Shown here piece by piece: positions 48,675-57,816 of a stretch of 64,000 nucleotides of DNA. A program made the translations under genes and the position numbers. Each line of letters starts with the position of its first letter. The first letter of the stretch is position 1. The DNA comes from Aureimonas phyllosphaerae (GTDB taxonomy: Bacteria > Pseudomonadota > Alphaproteobacteria > Rhizobiales > Rhizobiaceae), in the NCBI RefSeq assembly GCF_900113065.1, contig NZ_FOOA01000002.1, positions 1 to 64,000 on the forward strand, written 5' to 3'. A model generated the notes under the pieces. It had not been told where the DNA came from and did not search any database. It saw only the letters and a program-made list of their open reading frames with translations.

Positions 48675-49850
48675 CTAGGCGCTTAGACCCGGAACGTTTC
48701 GGAGCCTGCGAACCGCCTCCGCGATCTCCTCGGGATCGCCGGCGTAGGACATGCGCATGGTGCGGTGGCCCCGCTCCAGGTCGAAATCGAGCCCCGGCGT
48801 CGCAGCCACATGCGCCGACTGGAGAAGATGGTTTGCGAGTTCGGTTGCGTCCCCGAACCCTTCCGGGATGGTGGCGTAGGCGTAGAAGGCTCCGTCGATC
48901 GGCGCGATGTCTCCGAAGCCGAGCGTCGGCAGGGCCTCCATCAGAAGCGCTCGGCTTCTCTCGTAGCCGAGCTTCACGGTCTCCAATTCATCCGTCGCGT
49001 CGAACACGGCTTCCGCGCCCACCTGGCTGAGTTCGGGCGCCGAGATGTAGAGGCTCTGGCCGACCCGCTCGGCGGGCCGCACCAGATGAGGCGGCAAGAC
49101 CAGCCAGCCGATCCGCCAACCCGTCATGCAGTAGTATTTCGAGAACGAGTTGACGATGATCGCCCGATCGGAAAACTGCAGGGCGGACGCCGTGTCGCGG
49201 CCGAAGGCGAGGCCGTGGTAGATTTCATCGGACACGAACACGATCCCAGCCGCGTCAGCGAATTCCACGAGCCTGCGAAGCTCGTCCGCCGGTGTGACGG
49301 TGCCGGTCGGATTCGCGGGGCTGGCGATCAGTACCCCCGTCAGAGGCTTCTCGCGGTGCGCCCGCTCCAGAGCTTCGGCCGTCAGGATGTAATCGTCATC
49401 CGGGCCGACGGGGATCTCGATCGGCTCGATCCCGAGCGCTTTCAGGATGTTGCGATAGGCGGGGTAGCCGGGCGTCGAGATCGCCACGCGGTCGCCGACG
49501 TCGAAGGCGGTGAGAAAGGCTAGATTGAAGCCGGCGGATGATCCGGTCGTGACCATCACGCGCTCGGCCGGAACGTCGACGCCGTAAGCGTCGGCATAGT
49601 GGCGCGCGATGCGCCGACGCAGAGACGCCCGACCGAGGGCGTCGGTGTAGCCCACCCGTCCCCGCGCAAGAAAGGCACCGACTGCCTCGGCGACGACGCT
49701 CGGCACCGGCGCTGACGGCTGGCCGACCGCCAACGAGATCACATCTCGGCCTTCCGCGATCATGCGGTTGGCCGCGGCCATGACGTCCATCGCGCGGAAC
49801 GGGTCGACGTCGGATCGGCGGGATGCCTTCGGCGGCGGAATGTCGAACAT
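48675..49850 (-). CDS. Class I/II PLP-dependent aminotransferase
   Basis: A 391-residue aminotransferase of the aspartate aminotransferase fold. It shows SLAVGQPS near residue 39, SPANPTGTV near 172, VSDEIYHGL near 201 and the PLP-lysine block SFSKYYCMTGWRIGW near 232. The C-terminus carries the substrate-carboxylate Arg region (RMSYAG). Substrate cannot be decided from sequence. The gene stands alone between rne and the M48 protease gene. Confidence 0.93.
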   Translation of the reverse strand: MFDIPPPKASRRSDVDPFRAMDVMAAANRMIAEGRDVISLAVGQPSAPVPSVVAEAVGAFLARGRVGYTDALGRASLRRRIARHYADAYGVDVPAERVMVTTGSSAGFNLAFLTAFDVGDRVAISTPGYPAYRNILKALGIEPIEIPVGPDDDYILTAEALERAHREKPLTGVLIASPANPTGTVTPADELRRLVEFADAAGIVFVSDEIYHGLAFGRDTASALQFSDRAIIVNSFSKYYCMTGWRIGWLVLPPHLVRPAERVGQSLYISAPELSQVGAEAVFDATDELETVKLGYERSRALLMEALPTLGFGDIAPIDGAFYAYATIPEGFGDATELANHLLQSAHVAATPGLDFDLERGHRTMRMSYAGDPEEIAEAVRRLRNVPGLSA

Positions 49851-49955
49851 GGAAGCCTCATAAACGCCGGAAAAAGATGACCTTGCAGACGGAAGGGATG
49901 GCCGTCCGGGAAGCCGCGTTCTAGAAGTGCGTGCACAAGCCTGGGAAGACTTGGG

Positions 49956-51338
49956 GTGGATTTTTTGTTGAAGGGCATCTTTGCCAAGGCTGTCGCGGCT
50001 GCGTTGGTGGTTGCGGCCGCGGTCCCTCAGGTCCAGGCGCAGACGGCGCGCCGCTCATCGCTTCCGGTCGTGCGCGATGCAGAGATCGAAAGCCTCATCA
50101 AGGATTATTCGCAGCCAATCCTCCGGGCCGCCGGGCTGTCGCCGGCGCGTGTCGAGATCGTGCTGGTCAACGACCTTGGCTTCAACGCCTTCGTGGCCGG
50201 CCGGCGCATCTTCATCAACACCGGCACGATCCTCGAATCCGAGACGCCGAACGAGACCATCGGCGTTCTGGCCCACGAGGTCGGCCATCTGGCTGGCGGC
50301 CATCAAGAGCGGCTGCGCGACCAGATCGAGCGCGCCAAGACGATCGCGGTCGTTGCCGGCCTTCTTGGCGCTGGCGTCGCGGCAGCGGGCGCAGCCAGCG
50401 GTTCGGGATCGGTGGCGGGCCTCGGCGGCGGCCTGATGACCAGCGGCGGCAACATCGCGCAGCGCGGCCTCTTCGCCTACCAGCGCACCGAGGAGACGAC
50501 CGCCGATAGGTCCGCCCTCACCTATCTTCTGAAGACCCAGCAGTCGCCGAAGGGGCTCCTCGAGAGCTTTGCCGGACTGATGCGAAAGAACATGCTGTCC
50601 GGCGTTTCATCCGACCGCTACGTCAGTTCGCATCCGGCACCGCAGGAGCGCATCGGCTTCCTCCAGACGGCAGCGAAGGAAAGCCCCTACTTCGACAAGA
50701 GGGATCCGCCCGAGCTGCAGCTCCGCCACGATCTCGCACGGGCCAAGATCGCCGCCTACAACGGTGGCGCAGGGCAGGTCCGCCGGACGTTCGGTAGAAA
50801 CCTTACGAGCCTGCCGGCGAGATACGGCGATGCGATCGCCACCCATCTGGCAGGATCTCCGAGTGCGGCACTGCAGAAGATCGATGCGCTGATCAAGGAG
50901 GCACCGGGCAACCCGTGGTTCCAAGAGGTGCGCGGCGAGATCCTGATGGCGGCCGGGCGGTCCGACGAATCGGCTGCAGCCTTCGCCAAGGCCGCCAAGC
51001 TCGATCCGTCGAAATCGGGCATCTTGGAAGCGGCCGTCGGCCAGGCGCTGGTCACCGGCGGAAAACCCGAGCGGATGAAGGACGCCATCGCCCAGATTCG
51101 CAAGGGACTGGAAGACGATCCCGGCAACTCGACGGCCTATCAGTTCCTCGCGATGGCCTACGGCAAGACCGGCGACATCGGCGCAGCGGAACTGGCGACG
51201 GCAGAGGGCTACTGGGAAGCCGGCAATTTCCGTCAGGCCAAGATCTTCGCGGCCCGCGCCCAGCAAAAGTTCCGTCCGAACTCGCCGCAGTGGAGGCAGG
51301 CTCAGGACATCATCACGACGAAGGTAAGCCGCAAATGA
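49956..51338 (+). CDS. Periplasmic M48 metalloprotease with TPR-like tail
   Basis: A 460-residue exported protease of the M48/BepA group, which controls outer-membrane protein assembly in other bacteria. After a signal peptide (to about residue 28, PQVQAQ) comes the peptidase domain with the zinc motif HEVGH near residue 109. A Gly/Ala-rich segment follows (about 130-165), then a TPR-like C-terminal half with ILMAAGRSDESAAAFAKAAKLDP. The start is GTG 49956. Its stop overlaps the next start in ATGA, so it is coupled to a thiol-disulfide protein. Confidence 0.9.
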   Translation: MDFLLKGIFAKAVAAALVVAAAVPQVQAQTARRSSLPVVRDAEIESLIKDYSQPILRAAGLSPARVEIVLVNDLGFNAFVAGRRIFINTGTILESETPNETIGVLAHEVGHLAGGHQERLRDQIERAKTIAVVAGLLGAGVAAAGAASGSGSVAGLGGGLMTSGGNIAQRGLFAYQRTEETTADRSALTYLLKTQQSPKGLLESFAGLMRKNMLSGVSSDRYVSSHPAPQERIGFLQTAAKESPYFDKRDPPELQLRHDLARAKIAAYNGGAGQVRRTFGRNLTSLPARYGDAIATHLAGSPSAALQKIDALIKEAPGNPWFQEVRGEILMAAGRSDESAAAFAKAAKLDPSKSGILEAAVGQALVTGGKPERMKDAIAQIRKGLEDDPGNSTAYQFLAMAYGKTGDIGAAELATAEGYWEAGNFRQAKIFAARAQQKFRPNSPQWRQAQDIITTKVSRK

Positions 51339-52132
51339 TGCCTGATCCGGTGTTGAAAATTCTCGCGCTGGGTCGGCGTCTGGTCGTTGCGGCAGTTCTA
51401 GGCGTGTCGCTTCTCGGGTCTCCCGCCTGGGCGTTCGACGACGCGCAGACGCGTGAAATCGAGACCATCGTGCGCGACTACCTCATCGCCAATCCCGAGG
51501 TTCTGCTCGAGTCCATACAGGCACTCGAAGCGAAGCGGACCGCGGAAGCCAAGGCTGGACAGAATGAAACGATCGCCAGCCTGCGCGACCGGCTGGACGC
51601 TTCCCCGGCCGGGACGGTAGCCGGAAACCCGCAGGGCGACGTCACGCTGGTCGAGTTCTTCGATTACAATTGCGGCTACTGCAAGCGAGCGGCGAGCGAT
51701 CTTCAGGTGCTCCTGGAGAGCGATCCGAAGCTGAAGGTGGTCTACAAGGAAATCCCGGTTCTGGGGCCGGCATCCGAAGCCGCTGCGCGCGTCAGTCTGG
51801 CGTTTCGCGAGACGAAGCCGGACAGCTATCCGCAGTTCCAGAAAACGTTGCTTGCCTCGCGGACGCAGGTGGACGAGGCGCGAGCGCTCGAGGTGGCCGC
51901 ACAGCTCGGCGTTGAAGAGGCCATGCTGCGACCGCTTCTCGGCGGCCGAAGCGTCACCGCAGCGTTGAACGAGAGCGCCGAGCTCGCGACGGCTCTCGGG
52001 ATCAGCGGGACGCCGAGCTACGTGATCGGGGACGAGCTCGTTGCTGGTGCCGTCGGTGCCGATGCCCTCGCCGAAAAAATCGCGAACGTGCGCGCCTGCG
52101 GCTCGGCGAGTTGTCCGCCCACCGCGAACTGA
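51335..52132 (+). CDS. DsbA-family thiol-disulfide oxidoreductase
   Basis: A 265-residue periplasmic thioredoxin-fold protein. It has a signal peptide (to about residue 33, GSPAWA), a helical N-terminal region (about 35-90, IVRDYLIANPEVLLESIQAL) like that of oligomerising DsbA/ScsC-type proteins, and the active site CGYC in FDYNCGYCKRA. The cis-Pro loop is GTPSYVI. Whether it oxidises, reduces or isomerises is undecided. Two ATGs in tandem (51335, 51338) overlap the M48 stop, so it is translated with the protease. Confidence 0.92.
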   Translation: MMPDPVLKILALGRRLVVAAVLGVSLLGSPAWAFDDAQTREIETIVRDYLIANPEVLLESIQALEAKRTAEAKAGQNETIASLRDRLDASPAGTVAGNPQGDVTLVEFFDYNCGYCKRAASDLQVLLESDPKLKVVYKEIPVLGPASEAAARVSLAFRETKPDSYPQFQKTLLASRTQVDEARALEVAAQLGVEEAMLRPLLGGRSVTAALNESAELATALGISGTPSYVIGDELVAGAVGADALAEKIANVRACGSASCPPTAN

Positions 52133-52162
52133 GTTCGGCCGCCTCACCGTCGCCTTCCGGCT

Positions 52163-52190
52163 TTGCGTGCCGCTCGCAAGTGTTTATACG
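52163..52190 (+). promoter_or_regulatory. Possible promoter for accBC
   Basis: TTGCGT (52163-52168), 16 bases, TATACG (52185-52190). Transcription would start near 52197, at the first of three hairpins ahead of accB. The -10 is only fair, so this is tentative. Confidence 0.35.
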
Positions 52191-52192
52191 GC

Positions 52193-52297
52193 ACGGATCG
52201 AACGGATGCGCCACTTCGGCGTTCGATCCGTCAAGCAACTGTCGGCAGGCTTACGCCTGCCTCGTCCGGGGCCGGGATCGTCGTGATCCGGGCTTTT
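52193..52297 (+). repeat. Three consecutive hairpins upstream of accB
   Basis: Hairpin 1 is ACGGATCGAACG/CGTTCGATCCGT (52193-52231), 12 perfect pairs with a 15-base loop. Hairpin 2 is GGCAGGC-TTAC-GCCTGCC (52244-52261), 7 pairs. Hairpin 3 is GCC-G-GGATC-GTCGT-GATCC-G-GGC (52271-52293) followed by TTTT, which looks like an intrinsic terminator. Together they could end the DsbA-like transcript or attenuate accBC. They fill the position where aroQ stands in many relatives. Confidence 0.65.
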
Positions 52298-52366
52298 CGT
52301 CGCATGAATGACCGAGGCCGAACGGGTAGTCCCGCATTGCAGCCCCGGCGAGTTCGAAGGACCATT

Positions 52367-52849
52367 ATGGAAAAGGATTCGACTGTGGACCGTTCGCTGG
52401 TGCGCGAGCTCGCCGACATCCTCAACGACACGGATCTGACCGAGATCGAGATCGAGCAGGGCGAACTGCGCATCCGCGTCTCGCGCCAGAAGGAATATAT
52501 GGCGTCCGCCGGCTACAGCTATGGCGCTCCGGCGCCTGCGCCGATGCACGCCATGCCGGCGCCGCAGGCCCCTGCCGCCGCCCCGGCCGCGCCGGCGACG
52601 TCGAGCGGGCCGGAAGTCGGTTCGGTGCCCTCGCCCATGGTCGGCACGGTGTATCTGGCGTCCGCGCCAGGCGCCAAGCAGTTCATCGAGATCGGCCAGT
52701 CGGTCAACGAGGGCGACACGCTTCTGATCATCGAGGCGATGAAGACGATGAACCAGATCCCGGCACCGCGCTCGGGCACCATCAAGCGCATCTGCGTCGA
52801 CAACGGCCAGCCGGTCGAATACGGCGAGGCGCTGGTCGTCATCGGTTGA
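52367..52849 (+). CDS. accB: Biotin carboxyl carrier protein of acetyl-CoA carboxylase
   Basis: Carries the biotin of acetyl-CoA carboxylase, the first step of fatty acid synthesis. The 160-residue product has an N-terminal helical region ([20 protein letters not shown]), a Pro/Ala-rich linker (about 53-80) and the biotinyl domain with [10 protein letters not shown], the biotin Lys being residue 126. The residue after the Lys is Thr rather than the more common Met. The start is ATG 52367; the frame is open upstream but that part is not conserved-looking. It is followed by accC after 51 bases. Confidence 0.97.
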   Translation: MEKDSTVDRSLVRELADILNDTDLTEIEIEQGELRIRVSRQKEYMASAGYSYGAPAPAPMHAMPAPQAPAAAPAAPATSSGPEVGSVPSPMVGTVYLASAPGAKQFIEIGQSVNEGDTLLIIEAMKTMNQIPAPRSGTIKRICVDNGQPVEYGEALVVIG

Positions 52850-52900
52850 TCCTCTCGGGATCGTCGAGGCGAGTTCGCGGGCGGGCGAGGAAAGGCATAT

Positions 52901-54253
52901 ATGTTCAATAAGGTTCTGATCGCCAATCGCGGCGAGATCGCGCTCCGCGTCCTGCGGGCCTGCAAGGAACTCGGCATCGCGACCGTGGCCGTGCATTCCA
53001 CCGCCGACAACGCGGCGATGCACGTGCGGCTGGCCGACGAAAGCGTCTGCATCGGTCCCCCGCCGGCTCGCGACAGCTACCTGAACATTCCGCAGATTCT
53101 CGCGGCTTGCGAAATCTCGGGCGCTGACGCCGTTCATCCCGGCTACGGCTTCCTGTCCGAGAACGCGCGTTTCGCCGACATTCTGGAGGCGCACAACATC
53201 GCCTTCATCGGCCCGACCGCCGAGCATATCCGTGTCATGGGCGACAAGATCGAGGCCAAGCGGACCGCGAAGGCGCTCGGCATCCCCGTGGTGCCGGGTT
53301 CGGCCGGCGCGGTGACCGACGACGGCGAGGCAATGCGGGTCGCTCAGGAGATCGGCTTCCCGGTCCTCGTCAAGGCGTCGGCCGGTGGCGGCGGACGCGG
53401 CATGAAGGTAGCCCATACGCCTGCCGATCTCTCCATGGCCCTTTCGACGGCCCGCGCGGAGGCAGGAGCAGCCTTCGGCGACGACGCGGTCTATCTCGAG
53501 AAGTATCTCGGTAAGCCGCGCCACATCGAGGTGCAGGTCTTTGGCGACGGCATGGGCAAGGCCGTGCATCTCGGCGAGCGCGACTGCTCGCTGCAGCGTC
53601 GCCACCAGAAGGTCTGGGAAGAGGCGCGCTCGCCGGCGCTCGACGACGCACAGCGTCTGCGCATCGGCGAGATCTGCGCCAATGCCATGGCCCAGATGAA
53701 GTACCGCGGCGCCGGCACGATCGAGTTCCTCTACGAGAACGGCGAGTTCTATTTCATCGAGATGAACACACGCCTGCAGGTCGAGCACCCGGTCACGGAG
53801 GCGATCACCGGCCTCGACCTCGTGCACGAGCAGATTCGCGTCGCCGCCGGACTCGGGCTTTCGGTGACGCAGGACGACGTGAAGTTCAACGGCCACGCGA
53901 TCGAGTGCCGCATCAATGCCGAGGACCCGCGGACCTTCGCGCCCTCGCCCGGCCAGATCAGCTACTACCACGCCCCCGGTGGTCTCGGCGTGCGCGTCGA
54001 CTCGGGCGTCTACCAGGGCTACTCGATTCCGCCATTCTACGACTCGCTGATCGGCAAGCTGATCGTCCACGGCCGTACCCGCAACGAGTGCTTGATGCGG
54101 CTTCGGCGGGCGCTCGATGAGATCATCGTCGATGGTGTCAAGACGACGCTGCCCCTGTTCCAGGACCTCGTCGAGAATCCGGACATCCAGGCCGGCGACT
54201 ACGACATTCATTGGCTGGAGCAGTATCTCGCCGCCGCGGCGAAGGCTGCCTGA
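52901..54253 (+). CDS. accC: Biotin carboxylase subunit of acetyl-CoA carboxylase
   Basis: ATP-dependent carboxylation of the biotin on AccB. The 450-residue product has the ATP-grasp layout with [37 protein letters not shown] and [14 protein letters not shown], including the catalytic Arg and Glu. Length equals that of well-known AccC proteins. It directly follows accB, and aat begins eight bases after its stop. Confidence 0.98.
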   Translation: MFNKVLIANRGEIALRVLRACKELGIATVAVHSTADNAAMHVRLADESVCIGPPPARDSYLNIPQILAACEISGADAVHPGYGFLSENARFADILEAHNIAFIGPTAEHIRVMGDKIEAKRTAKALGIPVVPGSAGAVTDDGEAMRVAQEIGFPVLVKASAGGGGRGMKVAHTPADLSMALSTARAEAGAAFGDDAVYLEKYLGKPRHIEVQVFGDGMGKAVHLGERDCSLQRRHQKVWEEARSPALDDAQRLRIGEICANAMAQMKYRGAGTIEFLYENGEFYFIEMNTRLQVEHPVTEAITGLDLVHEQIRVAAGLGLSVTQDDVKFNGHAIECRINAEDPRTFAPSPGQISYYHAPGGLGVRVDSGVYQGYSIPPFYDSLIGKLIVHGRTRNECLMRLRRALDEIIVDGVKTTLPLFQDLVENPDIQAGDYDIHWLEQYLAAAAKAA

Positions 54254-54260
54254 CACACCA

Positions 54261-54932
54261 TTGGCGCGCAGCGGACGGTACGGCTCCGAGCCGCTGATCA
54301 CACCCGAGATCCTGCTGCGCGCCTACGCGGCCGGCATCTTTCCGATGGCGGAAGATGCCGACGACCCGTCGATCCATTGGGTCGACCCGACGTTTCGCGG
54401 CATCCTGCCGCTCGACGGCTTCCACGTCCCTCGGTCGCTGCGCAAGACGATCCGGCAGCAGCCCTTCGACATTCGGTTCGATACCGCGTTCGCAGCCGTC
54501 GTCGACGCCTGTGCCGAACCGGCGCCCGGTCGCGACCAGACCTGGATCAACGCGCAGATTCGCGACCTGTATCTCGGGTTGTTCCGGATGGGTCATGCCC
54601 ACTCCGTCGAGGCCTGGGCGGACGGCGAGCTCGTCGGCGGCCTTTACGGCGTCAGCCTCGGCGCGGCCTTCTTCGGCGAGAGCATGTTCTCGCGGCGCAC
54701 GGATGCCTCGAAGGTGCCGCTGGTCTATCTATGGGACAGGCTGCGGCGTGGCGGCTTCACGCTGCTCGACACCCAGTTCATCACCGGACATCTTCAGCGC
54801 TTCGGGGCTATCGAGGTCCGCCGCGCGCAGTATCGCGAGCGGCTGGCCGACGCACTTGAGCGACCGGCCGACTTTCACTGTGCCGGCGGCACGCTCGCGT
54901 CGGTTTTGCAGTCCTTGAGCCAGACGTCGTAG
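54261..54932 (+). CDS. aat: Leucyl/phenylalanyl-tRNA-protein transferase
   Basis: Adds Leu or Phe to N-terminal Arg or Lys, marking proteins for ClpS-ClpAP degradation. The 223-residue product has [56 protein letters not shown] and [11 protein letters not shown], the family's core blocks. I start it at TTG 54261, where the alignable N-terminus begins; no good ribosome binding site is visible, so coupling to accC is likely. Its last 58 bases overlap the 3' end of the convergent DUF2155 gene. Confidence 0.94.
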   Translation: MARSGRYGSEPLITPEILLRAYAAGIFPMAEDADDPSIHWVDPTFRGILPLDGFHVPRSLRKTIRQQPFDIRFDTAFAAVVDACAEPAPGRDQTWINAQIRDLYLGLFRMGHAHSVEAWADGELVGGLYGVSLGAAFFGESMFSRRTDASKVPLVYLWDRLRRGGFTLLDTQFITGHLQRFGAIEVRRAQYRERLADALERPADFHCAGGTLASVLQSLSQTS

Positions 54933-55282
54933 ACGGGGTGCTCGACGGCGTTGAGGCCGGGCGAGTCGGCAAACATCCAGCCGGTGAAGATTCGGCGGAT
55001 TTCGCGGTCGAGCGTGATCTCGTCCACCTCGACGAAGCCATCCGTCTTCGGGGCCTCCTCCTGCGTGCGGGTGAAGCACGCCCTGGGCGTCACCTGCAGC
55101 GCGCCGAACTGCACGGTCTCGTTGATCCTGACCTCGAAGGAGGTGATCCGGCCCGTGATCTTGTCGAGCCCGGAGAACACGGCTTCCGGATTTTCGATCC
55201 GGGCGGCATGTGCGCTATGCGATGGGACGCATGCCAGCGCCAGAAGCGCCGCGAGCCGCGCGGCGGATGAAGCGAGACGCAT
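54875..55282 (-). CDS. Exported DUF2155 protein
   Basis: A 135-residue exported protein. The signal peptide is residues 1-26 (ending HSAHA), and the rest matches the DUF2155 pattern, with [23 protein letters not shown] and [25 protein letters not shown]. Function is unknown; the family is typical of alphaproteobacteria. It overlaps the end of aat and follows NDUFA12 after 17 bases, a conserved pairing in this group. Confidence 0.9.
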   Translation of the reverse strand: MRLASSAARLAALLALACVPSHSAHAARIENPEAVFSGLDKITGRITSFEVRINETVQFGALQVTPRACFTRTQEEAPKTDGFVEVDEITLDREIRRIFTGWMFADSPGLNAVEHPVYDVWLKDCKTDASVPPAQ

Positions 55283-55299
55283 CGAGCGAGCGGTCCCGA

Positions 55300-55680
55300 T
55301 CAGGGTGTCCAGGCGTCGTAATCGCCCGTCACGCGCGGCCGCTCGGCGGTGTTGAGGAGCGAGCCCTTCGGGCGGTAGGCGAAGCGCGTGCCGGTCTGGT
55401 TGGGCACATGCGGCTTCTGCCAGTCGCGCGGCTTGTAGTTCTCGTCAACCGGGGGGGTGTCCACGCGGTGATGCATCCAGCCATGCCAGCCGGGGCCGAT
55501 CTGGCTGGCTTCCGCCTCGCCCGCGTAGATGACCCAGCGACGCTTGCCGTCGGCCGACTGGTAGTAGACGTTGCCGCGCTCGTCCTCGCCCACCCGCTTG
55601 CCGAAGCGCCAGGTATGGAAGCGCGTTCCGATCGTCTGGCCGTTCCACCAGGTGAAGATCTGCAGCAGCCAGGGTTTCAT
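55300..55680 (-). CDS. NADH:ubiquinone oxidoreductase accessory subunit NDUFA12
   Basis: A 126-residue protein of the NDUFA12/B17.2 family, one of the few complex I accessory subunits shared by alphaproteobacteria and mitochondria. It has IFTWWNGQTIGTRFHT, GRRVGEDERGNVYY-like sequence (KRVGEDERGNVYYQ), RRWVIYAGEAEAS and PGWHGWMHHR. It encodes no membrane helix, as expected for a peripheral matrix-side subunit. The core nuo genes are not in the window. Confidence 0.95.
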   Translation of the reverse strand: MKPWLLQIFTWWNGQTIGTRFHTWRFGKRVGEDERGNVYYQSADGKRRWVIYAGEAEASQIGPGWHGWMHHRVDTPPVDENYKPRDWQKPHVPNQTGTRFAYRPKGSLLNTAERPRVTGDYDAWTP

Positions 55681-55735
55681 CGCATCGTGTCCGTAAATGC
55701 CGTGGCTGGGTTATGCTGCCGCGGCCGGTAAAAGT

Positions 55736-56239
55736 CTAGGCGTCGAAAGCTCCCAGCGGGCGCTCGAAGATGAGGACGGTCGAGCCACCCTCGCTCTCGG
55801 AAGCGCCGACACGCGCAAAGCCCAGCCCGGTGTAGAAGCCGATCGCACGGGCGTTGGTTTCATCCACTTCGATACGCATGCGGGTCGCCTGGGGGAAGCA
55901 GCCGGCGATCTCGGAGAATAGTTCCGTCCCGATGCCCTGCCCTTGTGCGTCCGGCCGGACGTAGAGGTCGTGCAGGATCAGGAGGGTCCGGTCGTCGCGT
56001 GCAGCGCGAGCGAAGGCCATGCCGCCAAGACGCGTCCCATCGTCTGCGACCAGGAACTCGGTATCCGGTTGTCCGAGACGGCCGCGGAGCGCCGTCTCGT
56101 CATGCGACGTACCCGTCACCTCCCGCAAACGCTCGGCGTCATGGATCGCGCCGTAGGTTGCCTGCCAGGTCTCGACCAAGAGCTGACGAACGGCCGCCAT
56201 GTCGCGGGCAGTCGCAGTTCGGATGAAGTAGGTGCTCAT
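55736..56239 (-). CDS. GNAT-family N-acetyltransferase, coupled to gatB
   Basis: A 167-residue GNAT acetyltransferase. Acetyl-CoA binding is shown by [18 protein letters not shown] near residue 96 (the R/Q-x2-G-x-G/A loop), followed by [20 protein letters not shown]. Substrate is unknown. Its ATG overlaps the gatB stop in ATGA, so it is translated from the gat message. It is one of two GNAT genes in this operon, and they differ in sequence. Confidence 0.9.
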   Translation of the reverse strand: MSTYFIRTATARDMAAVRQLLVETWQATYGAIHDAERLREVTGTSHDETALRGRLGQPDTEFLVADDGTRLGGMAFARAARDDRTLLILHDLYVRPDAQGQGIGTELFSEIAGCFPQATRMRIEVDETNARAIGFYTGLGFARVGASESEGGSTVLIFERPLGAFDA

Positions 56240-57735
56240 TCCAGTCCGAGCTTGGCCTTCACGAGGTCGTTGACCGCCTGCGGGTTCGCCTTGCCGCCGG
56301 TCGCGCGCATGACCTGACCGACGAACCAACCGGCGAGCGTCGGCTTGGCGAGCGCCTGTGCCACCTTGTCGGGGTTGGCCGCGATGACCTCGTCCACCGC
56401 CTTCTCGATCGCGCCGGTATCGGTGACCTGCTTCAGCCCGCGGCTTTCGACCAGCTCGCGGGGGTCCCCGCCTTCGTTCCAGACGATCTCGAACAGGTCC
56501 TTGGCAATCTTGCCGGAGATCGTGCCCTCGCGAATGAGGTCGAGCACGGCGCCTAGCTGGTCGGCCGAGACGGGCGTCTCCTCGATCGACTTGCCGCTCT
56601 TGTTCAGCGCGCCGAGAAGGTCGTTGATCACCCAGTTCGCGGCCTGCTTGGCGTCGCGCCCTTTCGCCACCTGCTCGAAGAAGTCGGCGATCGACTTCTC
56701 GGATACGAGGATCGAAGCGTCGTAGGCCGAGAGCCCGGCCTCGCTCATCAGGCGCTGGCGCTTGTCGTCGGGGAGCTCCGGCAGCTTCTCCCGCAGCGCT
56801 TCGACGAAGGCGTCGTCGAACTCAAGCGGCAGGAGATCGGGATCCGGGAAGTAGCGGTAGTCGTGCGCGTCCTCCTTGGAGCGCATCGCACGCGTCTCGC
56901 CCTTGGCCGGGTCGAACAGGCGCGTCTCCTGGTCGATCGTGCCGCCGTCCTCGATGATCGCGATCTGCCGGCGGGCTTCCGACTCGATCGCCTGTCCGAC
57001 GAACCGGATCGAATTAACGTTCTTGATCTCGCAGCGGGTACCGAACTCGCCGCCCGGACGGCGCACCGAAACGTTGACGTCGGCGCGCATGGAGCCTTCG
57101 TCCATGTTGCCGTCGCACGTACCGAGATAGCGCAGGATGGTGCGCAGCTTGGTGAGATAGGCGCGCGCTTCATCGGCCGAACGCATGTCCGGCTTCGAGA
57201 CGATCTCCATCAGCGCCACGCCGGAGCGGTTCAGGTCGACGAAGGACATCGTCGCGTGCTGGTCGTGCAGCGACTTGCCTGCGTCCTGCTCGAGATGCAG
57301 GCGCTCGACGCCGACTTCGACCTCCTCGAACTGTCCCTTGGAGTCCGGACCGACCGACACGATCACGGTCCCTTCGCCGACGATCGGCTGCTGGAACTGC
57401 GAGATCTGGTAGCCCTGCGGCAGGTCCGGATAGAAATAGTTCTTCCGGTCGAAGACGGAGCGATTGTTGATTTGCGCCTTCAGGCCTAGGCCCGTCCGCA
57501 CGGCCTGTCGCACGCATTCGACGTTGATGACGGGCAGCATGCCGGGCATCGCCGCATCGACGAGCGACACGTTGTCGTTGGGCTCGGCGCCGAACTCGGT
57601 CGACGCGCCCGAGAAGAGCTTCGACTCGGACAGGACCTGGGCATGAACTTCCATGCCGATCACGATCTCCCAGTCCCCGGTCGCGCCGGGAATCAGCTTC
57701 TTCGGATCGGGGGTGCGTGTATCGACGAGGGGCAT
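56236..57735 (-). CDS. gatB: Asp-tRNA(Asn)/Glu-tRNA(Gln) amidotransferase subunit B
   Basis: Phosphorylates misacylated Glu-tRNA(Gln) or Asp-tRNA(Asn) and receives ammonia from GatA. The 499-residue product has [55 protein letters not shown] and EIKNVNS. The C-terminal YqeY-like tail ends with [16 protein letters not shown]. It follows gatA by 81 bases that include a hairpin. A GatCAB operon implies that the cell lacks GlnRS, AsnRS or both. Confidence 0.98.
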   Translation of the reverse strand: MPLVDTRTPDPKKLIPGATGDWEIVIGMEVHAQVLSESKLFSGASTEFGAEPNDNVSLVDAAMPGMLPVINVECVRQAVRTGLGLKAQINNRSVFDRKNYFYPDLPQGYQISQFQQPIVGEGTVIVSVGPDSKGQFEEVEVGVERLHLEQDAGKSLHDQHATMSFVDLNRSGVALMEIVSKPDMRSADEARAYLTKLRTILRYLGTCDGNMDEGSMRADVNVSVRRPGGEFGTRCEIKNVNSIRFVGQAIESEARRQIAIIEDGGTIDQETRLFDPAKGETRAMRSKEDAHDYRYFPDPDLLPLEFDDAFVEALREKLPELPDDKRQRLMSEAGLSAYDASILVSEKSIADFFEQVAKGRDAKQAANWVINDLLGALNKSGKSIEETPVSADQLGAVLDLIREGTISGKIAKDLFEIVWNEGGDPRELVESRGLKQVTDTGAIEKAVDEVIAANPDKVAQALAKPTLAGWFVGQVMRATGGKANPQAVNDLVKAKLGLE

Positions 57736-57789
57736 CGGGCGAACTCGTTCATCTCGGGGCGCAGCCGGGCTGCAGTCATTCGATCACGT

Positions 57790-57809
57790 CGGCGCGACGG
57801 AGCGCGCCG
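57790..57809. repeat. Hairpin between gatA and gatB
   Basis: CGGCGCG (57790-57796), loop ACGGAG, CGCGCCG (57803-57809): seven perfect pairs, seven bases past the gatA stop on the minus strand. No T-run follows, so it probably stabilises or processes the operon message rather than ending it. Confidence 0.5.
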
Positions 57810-57816
57810 AAGCGTC

